Assembly (NCBI GenBank): GCA_933228675.1 | Contig: OW121743.1 | Location: 91,137,998-91,201,997, forward strand | DNA length: 64,000 bases | Source: Stomorhina lunata | Lineage: Eukaryota; Arthropoda; Insecta; Diptera; Rhiniidae | Direction of reading: 5' to 3' | In this document: positions 37,641-49,372 of the stretch, one piece after another | How positions within the stretch are numbered: the first letter of the stretch is position 1 | Layout: every line of letters begins with the position of its first letter | Translations under genes and position numbers: made by a program | The notes under the pieces: model-generated | Seen by the model: the letters and a program-made list of their open reading frames with translations, nothing else | Told to the model about the DNA's origin: nothing | Databases searched by the model: none

Positions 37641-39624
37641 TCTGCCTTATTAGATATACTCAAAAAGGACTATTTATATAATTATAATTATGAAAATCCA
37701 ATATACACATACAATATACTAATTTTTATCAAAATGAACCATCAAAATGTGAATTATGTTCTGTAAAATCGACTCTCCCTACTAAATATCTAAAAGCCAA
37801 TAAACTAACATTTATAGCACCATTGTTAAGCAATTTCTACTCAAATTCAAAAAAATAAACAGACAAAACAACTGGAATTTATTTATTTTTTTCAAAGTCA
37901 TTGAAATTCAAAAAAGAACAAAAACTAAGGTTGTTCTTCCATTTACAAAAAAGAGGATTAAGAAAGCAATTTACATATTTAAAGTTATTCATAAGCAAAA
38001 ATGAGTTTATGACACTTTAAATTCTAAAATCAAACTTGAATAAAACAATAAAAAATGTTAATAAACCTGTTAGATTAACTGCCCACACCTGAAAAAGATC
38101 GAACCAAAATGAAACGATTTTACAAATATTGGGGGTAACCAAATGCGGAAGATAAATAACAAGATTTTATAATTTCATTAAAGAACCTGATAAAGATGAA
38201 AAATAAAAGAACAAAAATTGTGTATTTTAAATAGAAATGTTGTAGTAAATGTCATTTTGTTAACAATTTATGACTTTTAAATTAATGGGTATATTTTTGA
38301 AAAGTATAACTAATATTGAAAAAAATATTTGTTGCTACCAAAATATTTAAAGAGATATTGCTAATGTGCTCATATTTATTTGAGCTTAAAGATAATTTCA
38401 ACTAAACGCGATTAGTTGAAATTTATAAATAAATCACACGTTTTCGGTTTCTTCTTTGGAATTGAAAGCGTCTTTTACCTTTATTTAAAAACGATCTATC
38501 ATTAAACAAATACAAAATAGTTACGAACGGAGACATGATGGTGTTATAAAAATTTATTTTACTAAAAGTACCTGAATGAAAAAATGAAAAAATAGAATAC
38601 GAACAAATTACAGCGGGGGATTTTTCTGCCAGCAATAAAACCATTTAGAAAATAGTCTTTCTTAACTTAAGTAATTTTTACCTGATCGCATAAGCACGTG
38701 ATCATAAATCCAATTTATTTTAATTTGATTTTGGAAAATTTTTAATGGATTTTCATAAACTGTTTATCTTCTTTCGCACATTTTATATTCGATGCCTTTT
38801 TTCTAGAGTTTTAAGGCCTTTATAGATAGATATAACGACATACTTACGTACGTATGTATCTATTTCTATCGGCAAGGTACTTTGTACAAAAGTATGAATT
38901 TCTCATCAAATTGTTAATGTCAAATTAATTGTTTATTATACCTTATCAATTTATAATGTGTCTTATTAACACATTTTGCTCTAATTTTATGATTTATTTA
39001 GAAAACAATTAGCAGCAATAATGTTTAAAAAAAACCGAAAGTTTTTGAAAGGGTTGCCAAATTTTAAGAAAATGCAGAAAATTATTGGCTAATTTGTTAG
39101 CCATCGAAGTACACTACCCTCTAGATCAGCTAAGGGTACCATTTTAATTTTACTAACATCAGTGGTTGTTGCCACACATATAGTTTGTAATTCTGTCCAT
39201 CACTGCTCCTGATCCATAAGAAAACCCAAACTTTAGATATGTTTATCGACAAATTTTCAATTTAACAAAGCAAATCAATTTTACACTAGTTCCAATAGAT
39301 GTACCGCCGATGGATTGTTTTGGTCGACTGGGTCCATAATATTCGCTTTATGTTGATAGTTGTTGGACACAATAATTCTTATTTATGCTGTCCCTCAAAT
39401 AAGATATAATGTGTGGTTTTTGCTTTGTCTAGAATTAGGGACAATCCTCCTGATGAGATGGCCTAACCAACCATCGAAACGCTTCGAGGAAAGGTTTCCC
39501 CACCAACATTTTTTGGTTTTATCAAAAAACTATTTATTACAACAATAAATAATTGTGATAAATTGGAATCTTAGTGCAATACACTACAGTAAAAATGTTA
39601 AAGTTGAAACTTTAACATTTAACA
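37641..39624. other. AT-rich non-coding stretch
   Basis: No gene, RNA or repeat boundary recognised over about 2 kb. Confidence 0.4.
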
Positions 39625-39820
39625 TTTAACGGTATAAGAAAGACCTGATTATTGAAAGAAACCTAGGTCAGGAAGTAGAAATGGTCCAAGGAATATTGGT
39701 AAGGCAAAATATATCGAGCAACTCTTTCGAAGAGCGCGTAACACATCATTTAGAGCTGTTGTGTGATGGACACATGTACTGGCAGACTTTTTTCAACATA
39801 CCGGGCAAGATTTTTATAAA
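39625..39820 (+). pseudogene. Relic of the DD37E transposase
   Basis: Words such as GGTATAAGAAAGACCTGATT, ATATTGGTAAGGCAAAA and TGTACTGGCAGACTTTTTTC match the transposase genes at 11153 and 51411 (minus) in order, with deletions between them. It has no usable frame. Confidence 0.65.
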
Positions 39821-39837
39821 ATATCCCAAAAGTATAC

Positions 39838-40430
39838 CGATATTTTAAGAGCTTTAATTTTCTGATATTAGGGTGGTACATTAGGGTGGTAGGAATAGAG
39901 GTCTGATGAATAAATACTACAACTGAATATCTGAGATAAATGACTATTAAAGTAAAATGTTGGCCTCCCTGAGACAAAAACATCGACAGATCACACTTTA
40001 AGATCCGACTGTAAATGTGGAAGATATAACGAAAAATATATTTTGGCTACCCCAATGTGCGGTAAAAACAAAAATTTATTGTTTTTAATAGTTCGGTTGG
40101 AATTATCGAAAAACTTCCTTAGCAAAAGTTTAACGATGTTTTAAGAGCTCTCATTTTCTGATATTAGGGGGGTACATTAGGGTGGTAGGAACTGAGATCT
40201 GTTGGATAAATACTATAACTGGATGAGATTAATGACTATTAAGGTCAAATATTGGCATCCTCGAGACAAAAACATCGATATATCACACTTTAAGAGCCGA
40301 CAGTAAATGCCGAAGATATAATTAAAAATGTATTTTGGCGACCCCAATGTGCGGTGAAAAAAATTAAATTTTTTTTTCGAAACTGTCTTACAACAATACT
40401 TTATATTCGGTGGTGTACGGCAAACTTTTT
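39838..40430 (+). repeat. ~296-bp tandem duplication
   Basis: Two copies, starting near 39838 and 40134, share TTAAGAGCT, TTTTCTGATATTAGGG, GGTACATTAGGGTGGTAGGA and CCCCAATGTGCGGT in order. They may belong to an unrecognised DNA element. Confidence 0.8.
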
Positions 40431-42639
40431 TTTTCAAGACGCCCTAGTGTGCATGCATTGACGGAACCAATGATTTTCCAGTTTCATCTCTTTTCCAGAC
40501 ACATATATATACAATATAGTTGAAGTAAATAAAAATCAGCCACAAGCTGCACTTGTGTTTATTGAAGATAAATATTTATGCATTAAAAAAACTGCTTCAA
40601 GGAGCAATTGCATATATCTAGTACTTACCAATTATTTAAATGTTTTACTTAAAAAACATATTTGAAACAAAAAAAGACTATACCATATTACGCAAAGTTT
40701 TTGATTCAGTTTTCGAAACCTCAAAAGCGAAGTTTACTGGTTCCTATATTCTGACCTTATCAAGATATAAGATTCATTTTTTACTCTCCCTTTTACTCTC
40801 AGCATAATTCGATGCTGAATTTGGAATAATTGTGGGTTTATTTACCAATTTAGAACTACTTTGATGTATGATGTCGATAAGTTAATAGTACCAGTGAGGC
40901 TAACAATATTGATTCCGAAATCCTACAAAATTTCAAAGACATATATCTTTCAAAAGTTCGTTGAATGTATCGATGATTCGGTTTGAATCTAAAAAAAATA
41001 TAGAAGTATATTTCAAATCAAGAATTTAGTTATGTTATTTGGTTAATAATACCTAAAAGGGGCTGCTCAAGAATAACATAATGCCGTTTGATCTTCTTAT
41101 ACAAACTATATCCTACCAGAAACGTCACATAATACTTAAAGATTAATTGATCGCATTGTTGCAATAAGTGCTCATTGATGACAATAAAGGTGGGTATTCC
41201 ATTAACTCACTTGAGCTTCTTCCTTATATCGGTTATGTTTTTTATCTCTATTTCTAATGAAATTTGGAAAATGACTTCCTGAAATCATACAATAATTGTG
41301 ATAAGTATCTTACTTTTAAAGCCAATCCATTTGAAGCGGAATGGTAAATGGATTGTACAACATCTACACGGAGGTCTAAAGTCTTCTAAAAGTGACCTAA
41401 AAGGTATAAAGAAATCGTATAAGATATGTTTGAAAGGTTTAAAAAATTCGACCATGCCATACATCACAATCTATAAATCAGGTAACCATAATAACTTCCA
41501 TAAGTATGGTATCACTAAAAACTAACACATGTGTGAAATATGTTTATATGACGCATACAGAAGAAATCCCTTTTCAATGTTCATCTATTCAAAAAAAAAA
41601 CACTTTAAGCCCAGTTATGTGTATACAGACCAACAAAAAAACATAGATACATACATTTACACCAAACCTAAGACGAGAAGATGAGTAATGATGGCTTATG
41701 GAATAAGCAGGAAGAAAAAGACTCAAAAGTGCATTAAAACTCAAAGTACAAAAGCAGAGATTCACAAATCTAGATTAGCAAAGATTAAAAAAAAATAATA
41801 GGTAATTGAAAGGTTTTTAACTAAAAATTATTAAGTCTCACTGACAAATGCATAATGTATATGATCCACCCCACAATTGTCAAGAGAAGATGAGTAAAAA
41901 GAAGTTCGAAAAACCCAAGCCATAAAAATCATCATACCTGATGGTTTGGTTGTAAACATATTTAAGTTTGTGTGTTTACTCATACAGTTTGAAAAGCATG
42001 TCTTTTTTATATGTATAAGTGAAATGCATATGCTTGGGTTGCATACAAATAAGCGGGATGCATACCTGTTGTTTGGTGGTGATATATCGTCAGTTTAACT
42101 ACCACCATCGCAACTAAACTCAAAATATTTTGCTCTCTTTTGTACTCACTCATACTAACGCAGATTGCTTGGGTATAGGTGAGAGTTTCTTTTGAGATTA
42201 TGGCAAAAATCACTCAATTTGTGTGATAAGTCAAAATACAGAGTAACATCCAGTTAGAGATCTAAACAAAACAGTTTAATTCTTCTATTCGAACAGAACG
42301 CATAAGTGACGGTGTCACAGCGTATTTTGGAAAAAAAGTGAAATTATCTTGTTAAAATTATCTCGTTTTAGAGAATAATTAATTAAAATAACTCGAATTT
42401 GAATATCACAAAAAAAGAAAGAAACCAAAACATTAAATGAAGTAAACGCGCGTGTTTCATTTTTTATCTAAAGAAATTTGAATAACAACTTGAAATATTA
42501 TGAAGTTTAAGTGATATCAAGACGGTCTGCAAGAAATTTTTAAACCAACAACGACTTTTTTATAAAAAAAAGAAAAATAATCAATTTACAAATAGTGTTT
42601 TTTTTTGTGAATTTATAACAAATTTAAGACTCTGCCAAA
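40431..42639. other. Inx2 upstream region
   Basis: Contains the 5' UTR and presumably the promoter of Inx2 near its 3' end; the ~300 bases before the ATG (42240-42639) are A-rich. A palindrome GTGACGGTGTCAC lies near 42306. Core promoter elements could not be placed. The rest shows no gene. Confidence 0.35.
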
Positions 42640-43737
42640 ATGTTTGATGTTTTTGGCTCCGTTAAGGGGCTGCTGAAAATCGATCAAGTTTGTATCGACA
42701 ACAATGTGTTTCGTATGCACTACAAAGCGACGGTTATTATTTTAATCGCCTTTTCCTTGCTGGTCACCTCCAGGCAGTACATTGGTGATCCCATCGATTG
42801 TATTGTAGATGAAATCCCCTTGGGTGTTATGGACACCTATTGTTGGATTTACTCCACCTTCACAGTACCCGAACGTTTGACGGGTATTACTGGTCGCGAT
42901 GTTGTGCAGCCGGGCGTGGGATCTCATGTAGAAGGCGAAGATGAAGTCAAATATCACAAATACTATCAGTGGGTGTGTTTTGTGCTGTTCTTCCAGGCTA
43001 TCTTGTTTTATGTGCCTCGCTATTTGTGGAAATCTTGGGAAGGTGGCCGTTTGAAAATGTTGGTCATGGATCTCAACAGCCCTATTGTGAATGAAGAGTG
43101 TAAAAAGGATCGCAAAAAGATTTTGGTGCAATACTTTGTGGACAACATCAATCGTCATAACTTCTATGCTTTCCGTTTCTTCTTGTGCGAGGCCCTGAAT
43201 TTCATTAATGTTATTGGTCAAATCTATTTTGTGGACTTCTTTTTGGATGGAGAATTCTCCACCTATGGCAGTGATGTCTTGAAATTCACCGAAATGGAAC
43301 CCGATGAGCGTATTGATCCTATGGCTCGTGTCTTCCCTAAAGTCACTAAATGTACATTCCACAAATATGGTCCTTCTGGTTCGGTGCAAAAGTTCGATGG
43401 TCTCTGTGTGTTGCCTTTGAATATTGTCAACGAGAAAATCTATGTCTTCCTATGGTTCTGGTTCATCATCTTGTCTATCTTATCTGGTATTTCATTGGTG
43501 TACCGTATTGCTGTGGTTATGGGTCCTAAATTGAGACATTTACTCTTGCGTGCCCGTTCCCGTTTGGCCGAAGTCGAGGAGGTGGAAGCCGTGGCTAAGC
43601 AGTGTAATATTGGCGATTGGTTCTTGCTGTACCAATTGGGCAAGAATATTGATCCCCTAATCTATAAAGAAGTGATAGCTGATCTCTCCCAAGAACTAGG
43701 TGGTAATACAGGTCATAAACAACGCATGGATCCCTAA
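42640..43737 (+). CDS. Inx2: Innexin 2, gap-junction channel subunit
   Basis: Intact single coding exon of 365 residues, nearly identical to my memory of Drosophila Inx2 (367 residues). Innexin 2 forms gap junctions in epithelia and many other fly tissues. Visible features are the start MFDVFGSVKGLLKID, TM1 around 29-47, first-loop cysteines C54 and C68, YYQWV (108-112) at TM2, WKSWEGGR (130-137), TM3 around 178-200, second-loop cysteines C238 (KCTFHKYG) and C256, TM4 around 266-291, and a cytoplasmic tail. The start has the strong fly context CCAAAATG. Its codon use is visibly more GC-rich than the surroundings, as expected for a highly expressed conserved gene. 5' non-coding exons may exist upstream but were not traced. 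Confidence 0.98.
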   Translation: MFDVFGSVKGLLKIDQVCIDNNVFRMHYKATVIILIAFSLLVTSRQYIGDPIDCIVDEIPLGVMDTYCWIYSTFTVPERLTGITGRDVVQPGVGSHVEGEDEVKYHKYYQWVCFVLFFQAILFYVPRYLWKSWEGGRLKMLVMDLNSPIVNEECKKDRKKILVQYFVDNINRHNFYAFRFFLCEALNFINVIGQIYFVDFFLDGEFSTYGSDVLKFTEMEPDERIDPMARVFPKVTKCTFHKYGPSGSVQKFDGLCVLPLNIVNEKIYVFLWFWFIILSILSGISLVYRIAVVMGPKLRHLLLRARSRLAEVEEVEAVAKQCNIGDWFLLYQLGKNIDPLIYKEVIADLSQELGGNTGHKQRMDP

Positions 43738-45570
43738 GTAATGAACGAAGTATGCATATCTTTATTTTTTTATTATTTTAAATTAATTTAAAGACATTAC
43801 GAAAAAAACAACTACTTTTTGAAAAAATCTAATTAAGAAAAAAAAATTAAAATTGAAGGGGGGCATTTTTATATTATACAAAAAAAACTAAAACAAATTT
43901 TTAAAAATAGGGGTTTCAAAAAAAATCACAAAACTGCTGTGAGGATTTTTCTGTTAGAAGTATTAAGCATAAGAAAGAGACAAAAAATATTTTATATTTT
44001 ATTTAAATTAAATTTTTTTGAAAATTTTTTCTAGACAAAAATCAAAATAAAAAATATTTTTTTATAAATAATTTTAGATACAAAAAAAAAAAACAAATTT
44101 ACACCTTAAGTAAAAAATACCTTAAATTTAAACAAAAAACTGAAAAAAACTTAATAAAAACTGTATAAATGTTAACAAAAATTTTAAAACAAGCGAATTA
44201 TAAACTTTATTTTTTTATTTTTCAAAATTTTTACAATTTTAAAAAAAGAGAAGAGATATAAAAAAAAATCTCAAATGGAAAAGAGCGCGAGAAAGAAATG
44301 AGTGATGGAGTTGAAGAGTTACAACTCACTCTAACATAAATAAACTCACTCAAATTGAATGAAACTACGGTTTTTAAAAAAAGAGAGTTTTATTTGAAGA
44401 GCATTCATTCTGTATTGCTCTTCTTCTCTTATTTTTGTAATAATTATTTATTTATTTATCTTTTTCGAAAAATCCAATATGGCTGCTCATGCGCTTTATT
44501 TCATTTACATTATCCCGAAAAAAATGAAAAGCCACACAGAAACCCGAAAAGTAACTAGTTACAATAAAGAATACCTTTTTGTGTAGTTTTATCACGGAAC
44601 TAGCCAAAAGTCTCATTCCTCATTCTTTTTCCTCTGGTTTTCTACTTTTGGAAAATCATAAGAATACTTTACAATGCTATTGCATACACCTTGTTTCCAG
44701 GTGAGATATCTGTATTCTTAATCTTTTTGATGTTTCTTTTGTACACGTTTTCTTCATTTTCTATTTATTACTTCTACTTATTATTATTGTTTTCTTCTTT
44801 TTCAAAATGAAGAACTAACTGGTTTAAAACAAGCTTCTCTTTTTCTCTGCTTTGTCATTTCTCGTGCCTGTCAAAGATCTTTTTGTCCGATTTAGAAAAC
44901 AAGTTCATGGCTTTTTGAATTTCGTTAATGATTTCGATTCAAGAAAAAAAAAGTCGAAAATTGAACTGGTTAACGTAACACAGTTGAATTGGTAATAAGC
45001 GAGAGCTACCTGTATTGACAGCAGACTTAAATATTTTTAAAGATGTTGTTGATGATCAAGACAGGTTTGGCAATGGAAGAGTATGATCAATAGGGTTTAA
45101 AGTGATCGTGATAATAAAGAAATGTATCAGGAAAAGAATGTTAAACAACTTTTTCGTTTTTACTTTATAATCATTTAGCCATTTAAAACCTTTTACATTT
45201 TTTATAAAAATTCTTAGAACTGTAATATAGTTCTTATATATCAATTTAATGTTAGAAAAAAATTTACTAAACACTTTGTCTAGGAAATTTCAAATGTTGG
45301 TCATAGCGTTGTGTTGGGAGTGATTTAGGAATAAGAAAAGAATACAAGCCAATAATTGTGAGATTTGTAAATAATATCAGCCATCATAATTTTCTGACGT
45401 TATTTTTGATAAAATTAGTGTCATTAGTCAATTTAAATTTATTCAGTTTGGAATTAGATTTTACATATTTCTATTTTTGCACATTTGTAAGCGAAAAACG
45501 CAGCAAAAATTGTTGTTTCAAAAATATCGGCACTTTTCTCAAGATTGCAAAACACAAAAATATTGGTCAG
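43738..45570. other. Inx2 3' UTR and AT-rich non-coding stretch
   Basis: The 3' UTR begins at 43738. Possible AATAAA signals are near 44047 and 44152, but none is decisive. No further gene is seen. Confidence 0.4.
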
Positions 45571-45640
45571 TAGAGCAGGTGCGGGTAATGTGGCATACCT
45601 ATTTGATTTTGATTGTTAGGGTTATAACTATTTGCAATTC
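45571..45640. mobile_element. Single end of the TAGTGCAGG-type MITE
   Basis: TAGAGCAGGTGCGGGTAATG followed by TGGCATACC matches the left end of the element at 481-823. No partner end was found. Confidence 0.45.
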
Positions 45641-45849
45641 TTGCGAATATCAAATTCTTCATCGCATTATGCGGCTATGCGACAATGAAAAAATATTAAG
45701 AAATGATGTATTGCTTATTCGCGATCGTTAAGAAAAGTTTCCGCAAAAAAACGCGATAAAGTTTTGAATTAAAATGTTTCTCCTAAGTATACAAAATTGG
45801 CATTTTATAAAAAAATTTTAATTTCAATGTCACCTTTCGGAAATTGTTC

Positions 45850-46034
45850 ATACCAATTTAGAAACCTTTTTCGGCCCATGTGCAGCAACTTTGCTAAAGA
45901 TGGTATGATCAAATGCATAGTTTACGATTTAATTAATTTTGAGTTACCTTCAGTGGCGCCACCTGTCGGAAATTAATCTTACCAATTTAGAAACCTTTCA
46001 TCGGTTTATGCACAATAACTTTACAAATGTACAA
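45850..46034 (-). repeat. Fragment of the Helentron-like ~130-bp repeat
   Basis: On the - strand this carries the TTTCCGACAGGTGGCGCCAC and GCAAAGTTG words of the elements at 6030 and 27437. It is interrupted by the foldback element and resumes at 46570-46615 (GGCGCCACCTATCGG). Confidence 0.7.
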
Positions 46035-46564
46035 TAGAGCGGTTCGCCTTCCATACAAAAAAAAGTTGCGTCAGTCACCCCCTAGGATCAAAGGTAATGT
46101 TAATACAATTCTAAAAAAAAATTATTTTTTTTACCACGCCTATAAATATCGCCCTTTTAGTATTTTGTTCACTGTGTCGCCATTTTGAGTCCGATCATAA
46201 CATTTTATATATCGGTGTTCGCGGCTCTGTAAGGTCTACATTTCTCTTTTTGATAGTTTTTTACTACCACGTCAATTTATAGCCATAATTTTCAAAAAAC
46301 TAGATTTGTACTCGATTTGATTAGGGTGGGTACGAATCGAATTTTGAAAAATGATGACTAGAAATTGACGTGGTAGTAAGAAACTAACAAAGTGGGAAAT
46401 GTAGCCCTTATACAACCGTGAACAGCGATGTATAAAGTGTTATGATCGGACTAAAGATGGCGACACAGTTAACAAAATACGAAAAGGGCGGTATTTGTAG
46501 GCGTGGTAAAAAAATAAAAAACAATTTTTTAGAATTATTTTTACATTATCTTTAATCCTAGGGG
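46035..46564. mobile_element. Foldback hAT-type MITE, copy 1
   Basis: The left arm begins TAGAGCGGTTCGCC. The arms at about 46130-46300 and 46355-46530 are inverted copies (TACCACGCCTATAAAT against ATTTGTAGGCGTGGTA). The right terminus is truncated at CCTAGGGG. It is related to 55262-55655, which keeps both ends and an 8-bp duplication. It sits inside a Helentron-like fragment. No coding capacity. Confidence 0.75.
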
Positions 46565-46869
46565 CTATATTGGCGCCACCTATCGGAACTTGGTCATCAT
46601 AACATGATCATTTGTACGAAGAAGAGCGCAGAAAAATCGCGATATTATGGAAATTAAAAAACAAACATTTTTGAGGAAACTTTTTTGGACAAAATGGTCT
46701 AAAAATAATAACTTGCCCATCCCGTGGTAGGATGAAGGAATTTTGTGCAAAAAAAGTTAAAACCCTAATCCACATGCTATATATAATTTCCACGCATGAA
46801 TCCATTTGAGAATATTTGAGAAAATATTAAAAAAAAACTGTCCATCTTTTGAAGCCATCCCATTTTTTA

Positions 46870-47040
46870 GTTCTTCAAATGAGCTGGTCAGCCGGGCCAT
46901 GTGTCATTGATCGAAACAAGTAATAGTCCGAGGGATCAACGTCTTGGGAATACGGTGGGTCGGTAGGAATAATTTCAACGTTTCCAAGTATCTCATGCTA
47001 TAAAATCACTTTATCATGTCCCTCGTTGTATTGCGTTGTT
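46870..47040 (-). pseudogene. mariner (DD34D-like) transposase relic
   Basis: On the - strand a broken frame reads HDKVIL, then after a gap PPYSQDVDPSDYYLFRSM, matching the mariner motif around the third catalytic aspartate. The segment that would hold the second aspartate is deleted. Confidence 0.65.
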
Positions 47041-47908
47041 AACTGTTATGACACAAATATACAAAAATCTTTAAGATCCAAAAATAAACCTAGAGCCTTT
47101 TAGAGAATTAGAAAGCCCGGATTTCATAAAATCAGGCCTTATAAAAAAGTATTTATTCAACTTTAGTTTTAATATAACTAAAGCCAGACCTAAGTAGCTA
47201 AAATTTTCAAATTAAAAAAATTAGATCCATCGAAATTAAATTGTAAAAAGAAAAAAATCAGGTTTCCAACATTAAACCGCTAGAAAATAATGTGAATTCA
47301 GAAAAAAATATTTCACTGGATCAAAGATTGGATGAGGCTTGAGGGTTTTAAATTGCAGATTTTGAATATTGATTTGAATATTCGATATCACTGTAAATGT
47401 CAAAGGCTTGGAAGATATTTAAGATTAGGACTTTTTCCTAAACATTGTGTTGTTTAAAATATCTTTGGGTTCTATTTTTTTAGCGTGAATCAGTATTAGG
47501 ACTAAATTTGAATGGCTATCTTAACTGATAATGACAATTTATCTACCATAAAAGTTGTTTTTATTAATTTAAAGCTCTTTACCGCCCAGCATTATAATCC
47601 CTGAAAACTTAACACTATCAGGGTCAGCCCACTTTACAGACAAAGCTTATAATTTATGTATGTTATTCTTATAGAATTAAAAAAATAGGTGAAAAAGGTA
47701 GCAGTTTATTAACAGAGAAAAGACATGTCTTTTTGTTTTTATCTTTGATCAAAATTTTGCTTTTAAATACTGGTTACTTTAGTGTTAATGGATTGCTAGG
47801 ATTAAGAAAAATTACCAAACCTTAAAATTTTTTGCTGGTTTTTCTTTTATTATAACACACTAGAATCTTTTAATTTTTATATACATACGTACATAAATAC
47901 ATATGTGT
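47041..47908. other. AT-rich non-coding stretch
   Basis: No gene or repeat recognised. Confidence 0.35.
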
Positions 47909-47909
47909 C

Positions 47910-48255
47910 GGGTGGGCCATTTAAAAGTTTACATTTTAAAATACAATAAAAAATTGCTCCGGTTAGAAATTGAATATTATTTCCTATATGAAACAATAAT
48001 ACTTCACAAGCTGCACCAAACAGTCACTCGTAAAGATGCACTGGATTCTGTAAGGGTTTTCTGAGCCATGATTACAAAAATTTTGCGTATAAGCGTTCCT
48101 ACGATGATGAAAAAGGGCTTCATCCAAAAAGGCGAATTTTCGGCCAATTGTCATTGTTTTGGAAATAAATTTCTAATTAATCCTAACATTGCTCAAGCTT
48201 AAATGGATTTAATTCTTTGTGTGAAGAGGCTTTCACGAATCGATCCAAGTTTTTA
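47910..48255 (-). pseudogene. IS630/Tc1/mariner-like transposase relic with possible terminal repeat
   Basis: GGGTGGGCCATTTAAAAG at 47910 looks like a terminus. On the - strand, 48150-48000 yields broken family-like segments (FHHRRNAYTQNFCNHGSENP, and VTVWCSL in a neighbouring frame). The C-terminal catalytic part is missing. The family call is tentative. Confidence 0.45.
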
Positions 48256-48264
48256 TTTTACATA

Positions 48265-48400
48265 AGACCGGAAGTACTGTTCAACCAGGCCGTTAGCCAT
48301 TAATCGAAACTAGTGATATATCGAGGAAGCAATGTCTGGAGAATACGGCGAATGGGGTAGGACTCACCATGACTGTCTTCGACATCAAAATCAGCGTTAA
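48265..48400 (-). pseudogene. mariner (DD34D-like) transposase relic, second
   Basis: On the - strand the frame reads PHSPYSPDIASSIYH, a stop, then FRLMANGLVEQ, a mutated version of the PYSPDIAPSDYHLF motif. The third catalytic aspartate is replaced by isoleucine. It differs enough from the relic at 46870 to be a separate insertion. Confidence 0.6.
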
Positions 48401-48427
48401 AACTACACTCGGCACGACTAATAGGGG

Positions 48428-48472
48428 CCTTACTATAGGGGCCTTACTATAGATGCCTTACTATAGGTATAA
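48428..48472 (+). repeat. Short tandem repeat, GGGGCCTTACTATA unit
   Basis: Three adjacent units of about 15-16 bp, the last diverged (GATGCCTTACTATAG). Confidence 0.75.
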
Positions 48473-48620
48473 CACTCAGACGCGGATTTCTTCATATTTA
48501 AACCCTCCCTTAAATGTATTTAACTCGTAAGCAGACATGTTTAATCGAGAATAACTTTATGATGCAGAAGACAGAAATCAAATAATATTTCGGTGGCGAA
48601 ATCAAATACCTTAGCTTATT

Positions 48621-49271
48621 ACACAGTACGACATTGGTTGGTACACATGAGAAATGTTAACAGAATATGAAAATAGGCTTAAAATAAAGAAATACATGTT
48701 TCGGCGTTTTGCTGTAGCACGTCAGAATTTTAAGAAAATCGATTTTAAAGATTCGAAGGACCGTGGAGGTTCACTTGTAACGTAATACTATTATAAAAAG
48801 TTTTATAAAAATAGAACGGGTGAACCGATTTAAATGCTTGATTTTCATGTAAAATTAAAAAATATCCAAAAAATGTAATGTAATTTAATGTAATGTAAAA
48901 ATACAATTTGTAAAAATAAAATTTAATTTTTTCTAATTGCAGAATTGTATTTTTAATGAATTTCGTACATTTTTTGGATATTTTTTAATTTTACATGAAA
49001 ATTGAAGCGCCTTCTAGCGTCCTAATAAAAACAAATCCAAATTTAATTCCCTTTTCAAAACTGGCTCAACAATTAAATCGGTTCACCCATTCTATTTTTA
49101 TATAACTTTTTATAATGCGAACCTCCATGGTCCTTCGATACTCTAAAATCGAGACACGTATTTCTTTATTTTAAAACGCCGAGACACGTATTTCTTTATT
49201 TTAAGCCTATTTTCATATTCTGTTAACATTACTCATGTGTACTCAAAAAAGCTGATTTTGTCGTACTGTGT
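48621..49271. mobile_element. Foldback element with ACACAGTACGA ends
   Basis: Two long inverted arms meet near 48950. Shared words include ACACAGTACGAC, TGTTAACAGAATATGAAAAT, GAAGGACC-TGGAGGTTC and GGTGAACCGATTTAA. The right arm has an extra 29-bp duplication (CGAGACACGTATTTC near 49151 and 49181). No coding capacity and no clear TSD. Confidence 0.75.
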
Positions 49272-49372
49272 TATATGGCATCTATGATCTATTTATTTCG
49301 TGTACCACTTATCGCTACAGCCATCTATTGCAAAACATCTAATATAAGGAATTCTTGATAGCCGAAGATTAA

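Noticed and set aside
41298..41525. A 75-codon open frame upstream of Inx2, with an opposing frame of 60 codons
   Set aside because: Composition matches the non-coding surroundings and nothing recognisable is encoded.
42742..43389. A 215-codon open frame antisense to Inx2
   Set aside because: It is the mirror of a conserved coding exon and has no family features of its own.
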